From: Actinokineospora pegani
GTDB taxonomy: Bacteria; Actinomycetota; Actinomycetes; Mycobacteriales; Pseudonocardiaceae
DNA length: 49,481 nucleotides
NCBI RefSeq assembly: GCF_009745975.1
Contig: NZ_WHOL01000077.1
Coordinates: 1-49,481, forward strand
Reading direction: 5' to 3'
Part shown: positions 7,705-15,693 of the stretch, piece by piece
Position numbering within the stretch: the first letter of the stretch is position 1
How the letters are laid out: every line of letters begins with the position of its first letter
Made by a program: the position numbers and the translations under genes
Notes under the pieces: generated by a model
Told to the model about the DNA's origin: nothing
Seen by the model: only the letters and a program-made list of their open reading frames with translations
Database searches by the model: none

Positions 7705-8859
7705 ATGACCACTGACCACGCCATCGTCGACGCGTGCCGCGCCCTCGCGGCCCAGTCTGCGCGAGAGGTCCACGTCGATCCCGCCACCGTCGAGCTGACC
7801 CCCTGGCTGCGGGTGGGCGACCCGCTGGCGGAAGCCGCGTGGCACGCCATCCGGCACGCGGGCCACCGCGGTGACGCCCTGCTCGCGGTCAGGGCCATGG
7901 CCGCCGACGGCGACCCCGCGTGCCAGGCGCTGCTCCTGGACGTGGAGACCGTCCCGTCCTGGGCCGATTTCGACGCCATGCGCCCCGGCGCGGCGTTCGG
8001 CTCCCGCAACCCGCACGGTTTCCTCGTCGGCCTGCTCAGCTCGCTGGCCATGACCTACACCAACGCCGAGGTCGCCGCCGTGCTCGGCCGCGGCGACAAC
8101 CTGCGCCGCCTGCTGCCCCGACGGCTGTTCGAGAGCATGACGCTGTTCGCCGCCGCGCTCGACGTCGACAGCATGCGCCCCGGCGGCCCCGGCTGGGAGC
8201 GGGTGGTCCGCGTCCGGCTCATGCACACCATGGTCCGCACCGGCATCCAGCGCACGGCCGCCCACGACAGCCCGGTGCCGATCAACGCGCTGGAGACGAC
8301 CGGCGGGACCTTCCTGTTCGGCGCCATCCGGCTGCGCGCCATCGCCGAGGCGGGCGGCCGACCCGACCCCGACGAGGCCGAGAGCCACTACCTGATGTGG
8401 CGCTACATCACCCGCCTGATCGGCGCCCCGCCCGAGCTGACCTGCTCCACCAACGCCGACCAGCGCGTCATCGACGCCCGCCTGGCGCAAGGCCTCTACT
8501 CGCCGACCGAGGACTCCCGCTCGCTGATCCGGGTCTTGTTCGAGGGCCTGCCCGCCCTCGAGGTCGGCCCACCCGCACCCCCGGCCTTCTACGCCGCGCT
8601 CCTGCGCAGGCTCCTCAGCCGCGAGCTGGTCCCCGAGATCAACGCCGACATCCCCGACGACCTGGGCATCCCCCGCTCGACCATCCCCGCCCTGGCGGTT
8701 CGCGGCGCGGCCACGGCCGCCCGCCTCGCCGACCCCCTGCTCCGCTCCGCCCTCCTGCGCCCCCGAGCCGAACGCGCAGGCCGCACGTGGATCGCCAACA
8801 CCATCGACCGCGGCTTGGCGGGCCGACCCGCCCGCCACCAGGCCACTGAATCCACGTGA
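7705..8859 (+). CDS. MpaB/latex-clearing-protein-like oxygenase (DUF2236)
   Basis: A 384-aa protein of the DUF2236 superfamily, which includes the haem b oxygenases MpaB and Lcp. Visible hallmarks are VRVRLMHTMVRTGIQ (about residues 171-185), whose His is the probable haem ligand and whose Arg is the conserved partner, and the helix HYLMWRYITRLIGAP (about 231-245). There is no signal peptide, unlike secreted Lcp, so it probably acts in the cytoplasm. It cannot be called a rubber oxygenase, because most DUF2236 proteins have unknown substrates. It is divergent from the AraC gene, which probably regulates it. Confidence 0.75.
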   Translation: MTTDHAIVDACRALAAQSAREVHVDPATVELTPWLRVGDPLAEAAWHAIRHAGHRGDALLAVRAMAADGDPACQALLLDVETVPSWADFDAMRPGAAFGSRNPHGFLVGLLSSLAMTYTNAEVAAVLGRGDNLRRLLPRRLFESMTLFAAALDVDSMRPGGPGWERVVRVRLMHTMVRTGIQRTAAHDSPVPINALETTGGTFLFGAIRLRAIAEAGGRPDPDEAESHYLMWRYITRLIGAPPELTCSTNADQRVIDARLAQGLYSPTEDSRSLIRVLFEGLPALEVGPPAPPAFYAALLRRLLSRELVPEINADIPDDLGIPRSTIPALAVRGAATAARLADPLLRSALLRPRAERAGRTWIANTIDRGLAGRPARHQATEST

Positions 8860-9018
8860 CCGATCGCGGTCGCGCCGAATCCAGGCCCCACCCGGATCGA
8901 TTCCCGTGTCGACCCGGGCAGGAGCGCCCACAATCGTTCTGGCACAACGATTAGACCGAGTACCGGTGCCGCTCAGTCCGACGGTGCGGCGCAGGGACGA
9001 CTGGGCAGCTCATCCGCG

Positions 9019-9294
9019 CTAGTAGCAGCTCGACTGGATGACCCTGCTGCGCTCGAGCTGGCCCACGGTCCCGTCGTAGCGGGCGAGGTAGTGGTACGGC
9101 CCCCGGTAATCCAGGATGCGGACCAGCGAGTTCTCGGGAACCCAGATGCCCGAGGTCGGACTCGTGTAGAGGGTCGCGGAGCTGTTGGTGCGGCACAGGT
9201 CGTTCGGACTGGCCGCCGCGGCGACCACCGGCATCGAGATGGCGATGGCTGAGGCCAGGGTGGCAGCCGCGACTCCGCGTAGGAGAGCACGCAT
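9019..9294 (-). CDS. Small secreted SH3-like protein
   Basis: A 91-aa exported protein. Signal peptide about residues 1-28 (RALLRGVAAATLASAIAIS, then VVAAAA|S). The mature 63 residues contain two Cys, one near the start (DLCRTN) and one at the end (SSCY), likely forming a disulphide, and an SH3-like pattern (LYTSPTSGIWVPENSLVRIL and QLERSRVI). The ATG at 9294 has AGGA at the proper distance; an upstream in-frame start at 9372 is poorer. It may bind cell wall or act as a small exported effector. The flanking segments 8860-9018 and 9295-9473 hold nothing clear. Confidence 0.7.
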   Translation of the reverse strand: MRALLRGVAAATLASAIAISMPVVAAAASPNDLCRTNSSATLYTSPTSGIWVPENSLVRILDYRGPYHYLARYDGTVGQLERSRVIQSSCY

Positions 9295-9473
9295 GTGGTT
9301 CCTCGTCTCCGTCAGGATCGGTGCGATCTCGTACGGACAGTAATTGATCGTGTGCCCGAGGAGTAGGTCCATTTGGGGCGGTCGCAGGCGCGCGGGAGAC
9401 CAAGATCGACGTGGTGATACCCAATCGGCTCAAGGCGACCAGGATCGCGCGCATCCGCCGAACAGGTCGCGGG

Positions 9474-10856
9474 TCAGCCCGCGAGGGCGACCTGGACCCA
9501 GGCCAGGATCACCAGCAGTGACGGGCCCCGGCTGAGTTGGAGCGAGAGCCAAATGGGCATCCCGCCGGTGCCGAAACCCAGTTCCAGCACCGGGTTCGTG
9601 TACTCGATCGGGGGGCGCGCCGCCATGCGGTGGATGACGAGCACCGACCCGACCGCGGACAGCACGCAGACCACCGCCGCCATGCCCGGCAACGCGGGCG
9701 CCGTGACCGCGCACCACACCACGGCCCCGGTGGCGGGGACCACGAGGTGGGCCAGGACCAGTTCCCGGTCGCCGCCCCCGAGCAGCCGCCGCAGGGCGGG
9801 ACTCCGGCAGATGATCCTGAGCCCGCCCGCGAGCCGGTCGGCGGCGAGGAAGGCCGCGATCACGTGCACGGCGGGGAGCGCGGCGGGGGAGACGGTGGCC
9901 TCGGCCAGGTACGGCACCGGCAGCAGCCCGACCCACACCGCGAGCCCCGTCCAGGCCCGCCGCACCCGCACGAGGTCGGCGGCGACCAGGGCGGTGAACC
10001 GGTTGCCGCGCAACCGCACCGACCGCACCCGCCCCACCCGGCGGGCGCGCTTGACGAGCAGGACGCCCCACAGGATCGTCGGCTCCAGGAACGTGGTCGC
10101 CACCGTCGTGGCCTCGGCCACGTCCGCGCCGACCGCGAGCTGGGCCCGGCTGAGCCGCGCGAGGCCCGCCTGCGCGAACCAGACCACCACACCCGCGACG
10201 ACGACAGCCACGACCACGCCGCCCGCGGGCAGGGTCGGGAACGTCCCGGGGCGCACCACCGGAACCGCGACCATGCCCGCGGCGCACAAGCCCAGCACGA
10301 CGTTCAGGCCAACCTGCACCCGGCGGACCCTAGCCGCGCTTGTCTGCGCCGACACCGCGGTCGCCGCTGCGGAGACCCCAATCGCCCCACCGGCCACGAG
10401 CGCTCCCACGACGGCGTCCTGCTCACCGCCACCAGCGATCACCGCGAGCAGGGCGACCAGCGCGCCGCTGACACACCCGGCCCACAGCACGACCACGAAC
10501 CGCCCGCCCAGCAGCGCCCGCCGGTCGATCGGTGTGCTCAACAACCACGACTGCGCTGGTCCACGCACCAGCACCGGCCCGAGCACCAGTGCCACTTTCG
10601 CCCACGCGGCGGTAACCAGCACCACACCGAGCGCCACGCCCCACTGCCGCAGCACCAACGCCCCGCCGTCCGGCGCCCTGGCCACCGCCCGCTCGAACCC
10701 GACCTGCGCCGCCCCCGCCCCCAGCCCCAGAACCATCGCCACATACGCCGCGCCCAGCACCAGATCGGCCAGCCGCTGCCGCGCTGAGACGCGCCGCGAC
10801 CGGTACGACCGCAGTACCCGCCGCGCCGCACCCGCGGTCGGCACCTCTGTCGTCAT
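9474..10856 (-). CDS. DUF6297-like ABC transporter membrane protein
   Basis: A 460-aa integral membrane protein with ten or more hydrophobic segments in two halves (for example AAYVAMVLGLGAG, VALGVVLVTAAWAK, VVVLWAGCVSGALVALLAV, GVVVAVVVAGVVV, AAVVCVLSAVGSVLVI). It directly follows the stop codon of the ATPase gene, so the two form an ABC exporter-like pair. I start it at the ATG at 10856; a GTG at 10868, touching the upstream stop, is also possible. The motif PAQSWLLSTPIDRRALL near residue 110 resembles the ABC-2 type transporters grouped in DUF6297. Substrate unknown. Confidence 0.75.
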   Translation of the reverse strand: MTTEVPTAGAARRVLRSYRSRRVSARQRLADLVLGAAYVAMVLGLGAGAAQVGFERAVARAPDGGALVLRQWGVALGVVLVTAAWAKVALVLGPVLVRGPAQSWLLSTPIDRRALLGGRFVVVLWAGCVSGALVALLAVIAGGGEQDAVVGALVAGGAIGVSAAATAVSAQTSAARVRRVQVGLNVVLGLCAAGMVAVPVVRPGTFPTLPAGGVVVAVVVAGVVVWFAQAGLARLSRAQLAVGADVAEATTVATTFLEPTILWGVLLVKRARRVGRVRSVRLRGNRFTALVAADLVRVRRAWTGLAVWVGLLPVPYLAEATVSPAALPAVHVIAAFLAADRLAGGLRIICRSPALRRLLGGGDRELVLAHLVVPATGAVVWCAVTAPALPGMAAVVCVLSAVGSVLVIHRMAARPPIEYTNPVLELGFGTGGMPIWLSLQLSRGPSLLVILAWVQVALAG

Positions 10857-10868
10857 CCCACGGAGCAC

Positions 10869-11510
10869 CTAGACACCAACCTCAACAACCACATCCACCA
10901 CCGCGTCGAGCAACCCCGCGTTGTGCGAGGCGATCAACAACCCGCTGCCGCGCTCCTTCTCCCGCACCAACCTCTTCGTCAGCCACCGCATCCCCTCGGC
11001 GTCCAAGCGCTGCTCCGGCTCGTCCAGCACCAACAACCTCCTCGGCCGGACGAAACAGGACGCCAACCCCAGCCGGTGCCGCTGCCCGGTCGACAAGGTC
11101 ACCGGCAACTGGTCCTGTGCCGCCCCCAGCCCGACCTCCTCCGCCACGCGCGCCGCCGCCGCCTCGGGCCCCTCCGCCCCGTGCGCCCACGCGCACAGCC
11201 GCAGGTGCTCGATCACCGACATGTCCGGGAAGAAGTCGATGTCGTCCAACAGACAAGCCACAGCCGCCCGAACCGCCGGGCTCGCCTCGTCGAACGTGGC
11301 CCCATCGAGCAACACCTCGCCCGAATCCAACTCCTCCACCCCCATCACGCACTTCAGCAAAGTCGACTTCCCCGACCCGTTCGCGCCGACGACCCCCACC
11401 GCCTCACCCGGCCGCACGACGAAGCTGACGTCGTCCAGGATCACCAGGTCCCCGAACGCCTTGTCCGCGCCCACCACCGCTATCACGGCCTCCCCAGACC
11501 CCGATGACAT
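10869..11510 (-). CDS. ABC transporter ATP-binding protein
   Basis: A 213-aa ATPase subunit. Walker A is GANGSGKST, the signature is LSTGQRHRLGLAS (a variant of LSGGQ), Walker B is LLVLDEPEQRLD and the switch His is in IASHNAG. The signature Gly-to-Thr change is also seen in related small ATPases. The ATG at 11510 is preceded by GGAGGG at eleven bases. The frame stays open to 11681, but that extension shows no domain. Its stop touches the start region of the membrane protein gene, indicating translational coupling. The 303 bases upstream (11511-11813) hold no clear gene, only a GGTGG/CCACC palindrome near 11722-11734. Confidence 0.9.
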   Translation of the reverse strand: MSSGSGEAVIAVVGADKAFGDLVILDDVSFVVRPGEAVGVVGANGSGKSTLLKCVMGVEELDSGEVLLDGATFDEASPAVRAAVACLLDDIDFFPDMSVIEHLRLCAWAHGAEGPEAAAARVAEEVGLGAAQDQLPVTLSTGQRHRLGLASCFVRPRRLLVLDEPEQRLDAEGMRWLTKRLVREKERGSGLLIASHNAGLLDAVVDVVVEVGV

Positions 11511-11813
11511 GTCGCTCAGATCCCTCCCATGACCCACCGCAGCGGTGAAGGCCCGCAGAGCGGCGAGGGCCACCCCGGCGGTGCCCAACAGCGAACGGTA
11601 CCCGTCAGGCAGTCGTTGCTCGCCGAACGCTCCACCGGGCCTCCGCCACGTCGATCCGCAGGGGCGCCGGGAGGTGCTCACCGCGGGCCGGTCGGGTGCG
11701 CAACGTGATCACCCCAATGGCGGTGGCCGCCACCCCAGTGGCGGACGAGCGTCAGGCCCACTGACTGGTTTGCTCGTGCGGACGATTTCTCGATGATTGA
11801 GAGGAACCGGGTT

Positions 11814-12362
11814 ATGTCCAGGTACAGACGGGTGTTCGGCATGATGGCGGTGGCGTTGCTCGCGGCCGCCGCGCTGGTGGCTGGGGCCGGCACGGCCACG
11901 TCCGCGCCCGCGGGGGTCACCGGCGTGTGGTCTTGCACCTACCCGGCGAGCAGCACGTACACCGGAGCGCGCCACAGCAGCAGTTGCGGCTTCTCGCCCT
12001 ACGAGTACAACGTCACCGCACCCGCGGACGGCCTCTGGGCTTGCACCGTCCCCTCCGGCTGGTCCTACACCGGCGCCCGCCAGGGCAGCAACTGCAACCC
12101 CGCCGCCATCTCCTGGGAGTACAAGCTCGCCACCCCCAGCACCGGCATCTGGATGTGCACAGTCCTTTCCGAACACACCTACTACGGCGTCCGCCAGGGC
12201 CTCAACTGCGGCTCCGGCTTCAACTACGAGTACAAGATCGTCATCCCGACCAACGGCGCCTGGGCCTGCTACCCCCCGCCCGGCTGGTCCTACACCGCGA
12301 CCCGCATGGGCAGCAACTGCGGGACCGGCTTCAACTACGAGTACCGACTGTTCAAGCTCTGA
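11814..12362 (+). CDS. Secreted protein of four cysteine-containing tandem repeats
   Basis: A 182-aa exported protein whose mature part is almost wholly four copies of a unit of about 37 residues: G-x-W-x-C, then about ten residues, Y-T-G-x-R-x-G-x-N-C, then about seven residues and Y-E-Y-K/R. Copies begin with GVWSCTYP, GLWACTVP, GIWMCTVL and GAWACYPP. Each has exactly two Cys, so one disulphide per repeat is likely. Signal peptide about residues 1-31, with an A-T-S-A|P site. The ATG at 11814 has GAGAGG upstream. The regular Trp and Tyr suggest carbohydrate or wall binding, but no named family is recognised. It ends just before a hairpin. Confidence 0.75.
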   Translation: MSRYRRVFGMMAVALLAAAALVAGAGTATSAPAGVTGVWSCTYPASSTYTGARHSSSCGFSPYEYNVTAPADGLWACTVPSGWSYTGARQGSNCNPAAISWEYKLATPSTGIWMCTVLSEHTYYGVRQGLNCGSGFNYEYKIVIPTNGAWACYPPPGWSYTATRMGSNCGTGFNYEYRLFKL

Positions 12363-12372
12363 CACCCGCCGA

Positions 12373-12400
12373 GGAGCCCGGCAGGCCGGGGCCGGGCTCC
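12373..12400 (+). terminator. Hairpin after the repeat-protein gene
   Basis: A perfect 10-bp stem GGAGCCCGGC/GCCGGGCTCC with an 8-base loop starts 11 bases after the stop codon. There is no U-tract, as is usual for actinomycete terminators. Confidence 0.55.
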
Positions 12401-12423
12401 CCGCACCCGACTCGTCGCTGGGT

Positions 12424-12429
12424 TAGCCT
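12424..12429 (+). promoter_or_regulatory. Leaderless -10 box for the PUA/EVE-like gene
   Basis: TAGCCT ends seven bases before the ATG at 12437, and no Shine-Dalgarno sequence is present. This is the TANNNT spacing of leaderless actinobacterial mRNAs. No clear -35 box is visible. Confidence 0.45.
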
Positions 12430-12436
12430 GGGTCCC

Positions 12437-13030
12437 ATGAGCAGGACCTCGACGGGGGCGACGCGAGCCAGGCGGGGCGCAGCGCCCGCCGGGGGCCGCT
12501 CGGCCACCGCACCCGCGCGGCACGTGGTCATCCAGCCCTCGTTCGGCAACCAGCACGCGCGCAGGCACTGGGCCGACACACTGGACCGGCTCGTCGACTA
12601 CCGCGCGCCGCGGCTCGCGGAGGCGTTGACCAACGACCAGGCGGCTGCCCTGGACGCCCAGCACCCGGATGGGCGGGCCCACTTCTGGGGCGCCTCCGAC
12701 AAGCACGACAAGCGCGCCGACCTGCTGGTGGCCGGGGACGTCGTGCTCCTCACCGGCCGCAAGCACGTCCTGGCCGTCGGCGAGGTCGGCCACGCCTTCC
12801 GCAACCCCGGCTTCGCCCGCGCGCTGTGGCGCCCGGACCCGGCGCGCTGCCTGTGGAGCAACGTCTACAGCTTCCGCGCCCTGTGCCGCCCGCACATCCC
12901 CTATGAACAGGTGTGGGCGCTGCCGGGGTTCAACCCCGGGGACAACTTCATGGGCCTGCGGCTGCTGTCCGCCGAGAAGGCGTCGTCCATCCTCGGGCTG
13001 CTCGACGGCCTCGCCCCGGCGACGCGGTGA
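12437..13030 (+). CDS. PUA/EVE-like domain protein, function unknown
   Basis: A 197-aa protein. After a basic, disordered-looking N-terminus (about residues 1-32), the rest has features that suggest a PUA-like/EVE fold: VAGDVVLLTGRKHVLAVGEV (a G-D-V-V-L-L strand then G-E-V), then CLWSNVYSFRALCRPHIPYE and ALPGFNPGDNFMGLRLLS. PUA-like folds bind modified bases in RNA or DNA, and EVE proteins are common in restriction systems, but no nuclease is nearby. The assignment rests on pattern only. Its stop TGA overlaps by one base the ATG of the downstream hydrolase, so the two are co-translated. Confidence 0.5.
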   Translation: MSRTSTGATRARRGAAPAGGRSATAPARHVVIQPSFGNQHARRHWADTLDRLVDYRAPRLAEALTNDQAAALDAQHPDGRAHFWGASDKHDKRADLLVAGDVVLLTGRKHVLAVGEVGHAFRNPGFARALWRPDPARCLWSNVYSFRALCRPHIPYEQVWALPGFNPGDNFMGLRLLSAEKASSILGLLDGLAPATR

Positions 13031-13899
13031 TGTCGGAGATGTTCGAGGGCTTCCACTCGCGCTCGATCGAGGTCGAGGACGCGTCCATCTTCACCCGCTA
13101 CGGGGGAGCGGGACCCCCGGTGGCGTTGCTGCACGGCCACCCCAGGACCTCCGCGACGTGGCACCGCGTCGCGCCCGCCCTGGTCCACCGCGGGTTCACC
13201 GTCGTCTGCCCGGACCTGCGCGGCTACGGTCAATCCCGCGGACCGGCCCCGACCCCGGGCCACGAGGCCCACTCGAAGCGCGCGGTCGCCGGTGACGTGG
13301 TGTCGGTGATGCGGTCGCTGGGGCACCACCGTTTCCTGCTGGCCGGGCACGACCGAGGCGGGGCCGTGGCGCTCCGGCTCGCCCTGGACCACCCCGAAGC
13401 GGTGTCGCGGATCGCCGTGCTCGACTGCCTGCCCATCAGCGAGCACCTGTCCCGCGTCACCGCGAAGTTCGCCACGCAGTGGTGGCACTGGTTCTTCTTC
13501 GCCCAACCCGACATCCCCGAACGGGTCATCAACGCCGATCCGGACGGCTGGTACCACGGCGACCCGGACAGCATGGGGCAGGAGAACCACGACGAGTGGC
13601 GCGAGGCCGTGCGCAACCCCGGTGTGGTGCGGGCGATGCTCGAGGACTACCGGGCCGGGCTGACCGTCGACCGGGGCCACGAGGAATCCGACAGACGGGC
13701 AGGCAAGCAGATCCGGTGCCCGGCGCTGGTCCTGTGGTCGCTGCGGGACGACCTCGAAGACCTCTACGGCGACCCGCTGGGGATCTGGCGGGACTGGGCG
13801 CCAGACGTGCGCGGTCACGGGATCGACTCCGGGCACCACGTCGCCGAGGAAGCCCCGGACGCGCTCACCGACGCGCTCGCCGACTTCTTCCACGGCTGA
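13030..13899 (+). CDS. Alpha/beta hydrolase, fluoroacetate-dehalogenase-like
   Basis: A 289-aa hydrolase closest in pattern to fluoroacetate dehalogenases, which displace halide using an Asp nucleophile. The characteristic residues line up: Asp108 and Arg109 in AGHDRGG, His153-Trp154 in QWWHWFFF and Tyr207 in EDYRAG (halide pocket), and His269 in DSGHHVAEE. The Arg four residues after the nucleophile that helps hold the substrate carboxylate is replaced by Ala (HDRGGAV instead of HDRGAR), so the natural substrate may not be a haloacid. The start overlaps the stop of the PUA/EVE-like gene. The 184 bases downstream hold only a tandem 13-mer duplication near 14039-14064. Confidence 0.8.
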   Translation: MSEMFEGFHSRSIEVEDASIFTRYGGAGPPVALLHGHPRTSATWHRVAPALVHRGFTVVCPDLRGYGQSRGPAPTPGHEAHSKRAVAGDVVSVMRSLGHHRFLLAGHDRGGAVALRLALDHPEAVSRIAVLDCLPISEHLSRVTAKFATQWWHWFFFAQPDIPERVINADPDGWYHGDPDSMGQENHDEWREAVRNPGVVRAMLEDYRAGLTVDRGHEESDRRAGKQIRCPALVLWSLRDDLEDLYGDPLGIWRDWAPDVRGHGIDSGHHVAEEAPDALTDALADFFHG

Positions 13900-14083
13900 T
13901 CGCGGTCCCGGAGCACCACCCCGTCGATGCTTGTCGGCAGCGGACGGCCGTGGCGGTGGCCATTCTGACCGTTTACACCATCGCCCGGGGAGCGCTGCTG
14001 CCCCAGATGCTCAACGGCCCGCCCGGTCCACCTTGACGGCTGCCCGTGACCGCTGCCCGTGACCGCTGTCCTCCCGACGCGCG

Positions 14084-14629
14084 TCAGGACTCGGCGAGGT
14101 CGACGAGCTTGCGCACGGTGTTCCAGTTCCGCATGGTGACCGAGCGGTCGAGCTTGTTGGCCGAGAGCACCTTGGCCAGTCGCGAGTCGCGCACGCCGTC
14201 GGCGAACCACACGTACAGCGTGCCCTCGTCCAGGACGACGCGTTCATCGCCGAGTGCGTCGTGGTCGATCGCGTCGACCGTCTTCCTCTCGGGCGCCGGG
14301 TCGCCGAAGCCGACGTGGAACAACTTCGGCTCTCGCGCGGCCTCGTCGGGCATCGGGTTGCGCTCGATGATCCGCTCGACCTGGCCCCGGCTGCGCACGA
14401 CCGTGTGGATCGAGAGCCCGAAGGTGTCCTCGATGCCCTTCCGGACTTCCCGCGCGACCGCGGCCGGGTCGTCGGTGTCCGTGGTGACCACGGCGTTGCC
14501 GCTGTTGAGCAGCGTCCGGACGTTCGTGTGGCCGAGGGCGGTCAGCATGTCCCGCAATGGGCCCATCGCGATCCTGTTGTGCTTGCCGACGTTGATCCCG
14601 CGTAACAGGACGATGTGCGAGGTGGCCAC
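14084..14629 (-). CDS. DUF1697 family protein
   Basis: A 181-aa protein of the DUF1697 family, recognised by its opening HIVLLRGINVGKHNRIAMGP, followed by LRDMLTALGHTNVRTLLNSG and NAVV, and the C-terminal LYVWFADGVRDSRLAK and TMRNWNTVRKL. The family is widespread in bacteria and has a ferredoxin-like fold; its biochemical role is not established. Start is GTG at 14629 with AAGGGG five bases upstream. It is a single gene, divergent from the urease operon. Confidence 0.9.
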   Translation of the reverse strand: MATSHIVLLRGINVGKHNRIAMGPLRDMLTALGHTNVRTLLNSGNAVVTTDTDDPAAVAREVRKGIEDTFGLSIHTVVRSRGQVERIIERNPMPDEAAREPKLFHVGFGDPAPERKTVDAIDHDALGDERVVLDEGTLYVWFADGVRDSRLAKVLSANKLDRSVTMRNWNTVRKLVDLAES

Positions 14630-14827
14630 CGGAACCCCTTCTCAGTGTTCGCCCGACAGTCGTCGCGCTGCCGGGAGTGTATTGGGTTCCGGCAGCCGTG
14701 TTCGTCCGCCGCGGCGGTCGTGTTCCAGGTGCTCGGACATCCGGCTTCGAGGACGCGGAGACGACGCGTCGATGATGATCACCTTTTCGGATGAACTCAA
14801 GGGGGGCTTGCGAACGTGTGATCGTGT

Positions 14828-14833
14828 TAGCAT
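14828..14833 (+). promoter_or_regulatory. Probable leaderless promoter of the urease operon
   Basis: TAGCAT ends six bases before the ureA ATG at 14840, placing the predicted transcription start at or next to the start codon. ureA has no Shine-Dalgarno sequence. A TTGCGA at 14808-14813 could be a -35 box, but the 14-base spacer is short. Confidence 0.45.
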
Positions 14834-14839
14834 TGCGGC

Positions 14840-15148
14840 ATGCACCTGGCTCCTCATGAGCGCGACAAGCTTTTGGTTTATGTGGCAGCGAAATTGGCTG
14901 AGGAGCGATTGGCGCGTGGGGTGTTGTTGAACTACCCGGAAGCGGTCGCGTTGATCACGCGGCACATTCTGGAAGGCGCGCGGGACGGGCAGACCGTCGC
15001 GACGCTGATGCAGACCGCGCGCGGCGTGGTCCACGTGAGCCAGGTGATGGACGGGGTGCCGGACATGGTGGACGAGGTCCACGTCGAGGCCACTTTCCCC
15101 GACGGGACCAAGCTGGTCGTCGCGGAGAGCCCGATCCACCTGCCGTGA
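14840..15148 (+). CDS. ureA: Urease subunit gamma
   Basis: The 102-aa gamma subunit of nickel urease, which hydrolyses urea to ammonia and carbamate. The family signature is complete: [40 protein letters not shown], and the C-terminal [18 protein letters not shown]. Length is standard. It begins the operon ureA-ureB-ureC-ureF-ureG-ureD. No ribosome binding site precedes the ATG, but a -10-like box lies six bases upstream. A GTG-free, AT-richer start region sets it off from the GC-rich upstream sequence. Confidence 0.97.
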   Translation: MHLAPHERDKLLVYVAAKLAEERLARGVLLNYPEAVALITRHILEGARDGQTVATLMQTARGVVHVSQVMDGVPDMVDEVHVEATFPDGTKLVVAESPIHLP

Positions 15149-15243
15149 CTATCCGGCCGTCGTGGCGGAAGGGAACCCGTCGACCTCGGCGGGCGCGATT
15201 CCGTCGCCGTGATGTCGATCTTCCTCTTATGCGCCGATCCGTC

Positions 15244-15297
15244 GTGTCGAGGTGGACAGTCGGGTCGAGTGGACAGTCGTGTCGAGGTGAACAGGAG
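15244..15297 (+). repeat. Three imperfect tandem repeats between ureA and ureB
   Basis: Three copies of a unit of about 18 bases, roughly GTGTCGAGGTGGACAGTC, lie at 15244-15261, 15262-15278 and 15279-15297. The third has diverged to GTGAACAGGAG and supplies the AGGAG ribosome binding site of ureB. They fill part of an unusually long 159-base gap in an otherwise tight operon. Confidence 0.7.
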
Positions 15298-15307
15298 TCG
15301 CCCGAGA

Positions 15308-15676
15308 ATGAAGCCAGGAGAGATTCTGCCCGGAACCGGTGATGTCCCGCTCAACCCCGGAATGGACCTGATCGAGGTCACCGTGGACAACACCGGGGAC
15401 CGGCCGGTCCAGGTCGGTTCGCACTACCACTTCGCCGCGGTCAACCCGGCGCTGGAGTTCGACCGGGCGGCGGCTTGGGGGTACCGCCTGAACATCCCCG
15501 CGGGGACGGCCAAGCGGTTCGAGCCGCGCCGGTACGGGCCGGTGGAGTTGGTGCGCATGGGTGGGGACCGGCAGATCCCCGGCCTGCGCCCGGAGTTCGC
15601 AGGCGAGTTGGACCACCGGTCGCACGAGCCGACCCCGTTCCGGTTCGGCGCGAAGGGCGAGGGACCGATCCGTTGA
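15308..15676 (+). CDS. ureB: Urease subunit beta
   Basis: The 122-aa beta subunit, which packs with gamma and alpha in the urease trimer. Conserved stretches: [58 protein letters not shown] and [20 protein letters not shown] start it at the ATG at 15308, the universal M-K-P-G-E start, with AGGAG ten bases upstream. The frame is open to 15209, but that part is not urease-like. The C-terminal 20 residues (after GDRQIPG) extend slightly beyond the core, as in many actinobacterial UreB proteins. Confidence 0.97.
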   Translation: MKPGEILPGTGDVPLNPGMDLIEVTVDNTGDRPVQVGSHYHFAAVNPALEFDRAAAWGYRLNIPAGTAKRFEPRRYGPVELVRMGGDRQIPGLRPEFAGELDHRSHEPTPFRFGAKGEGPIR

Positions 15677-15693
15677 ACGACCGGAGGCCTGCG

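Noticed and set aside
9537..10872. Plus-strand frames of more than 400 codons opposite the DUF6297-like gene
   Set aside because: Composition is His/Arg/Pro/Thr-rich without any domain, while the minus strand has regular membrane helices coupled to an ABC ATPase.
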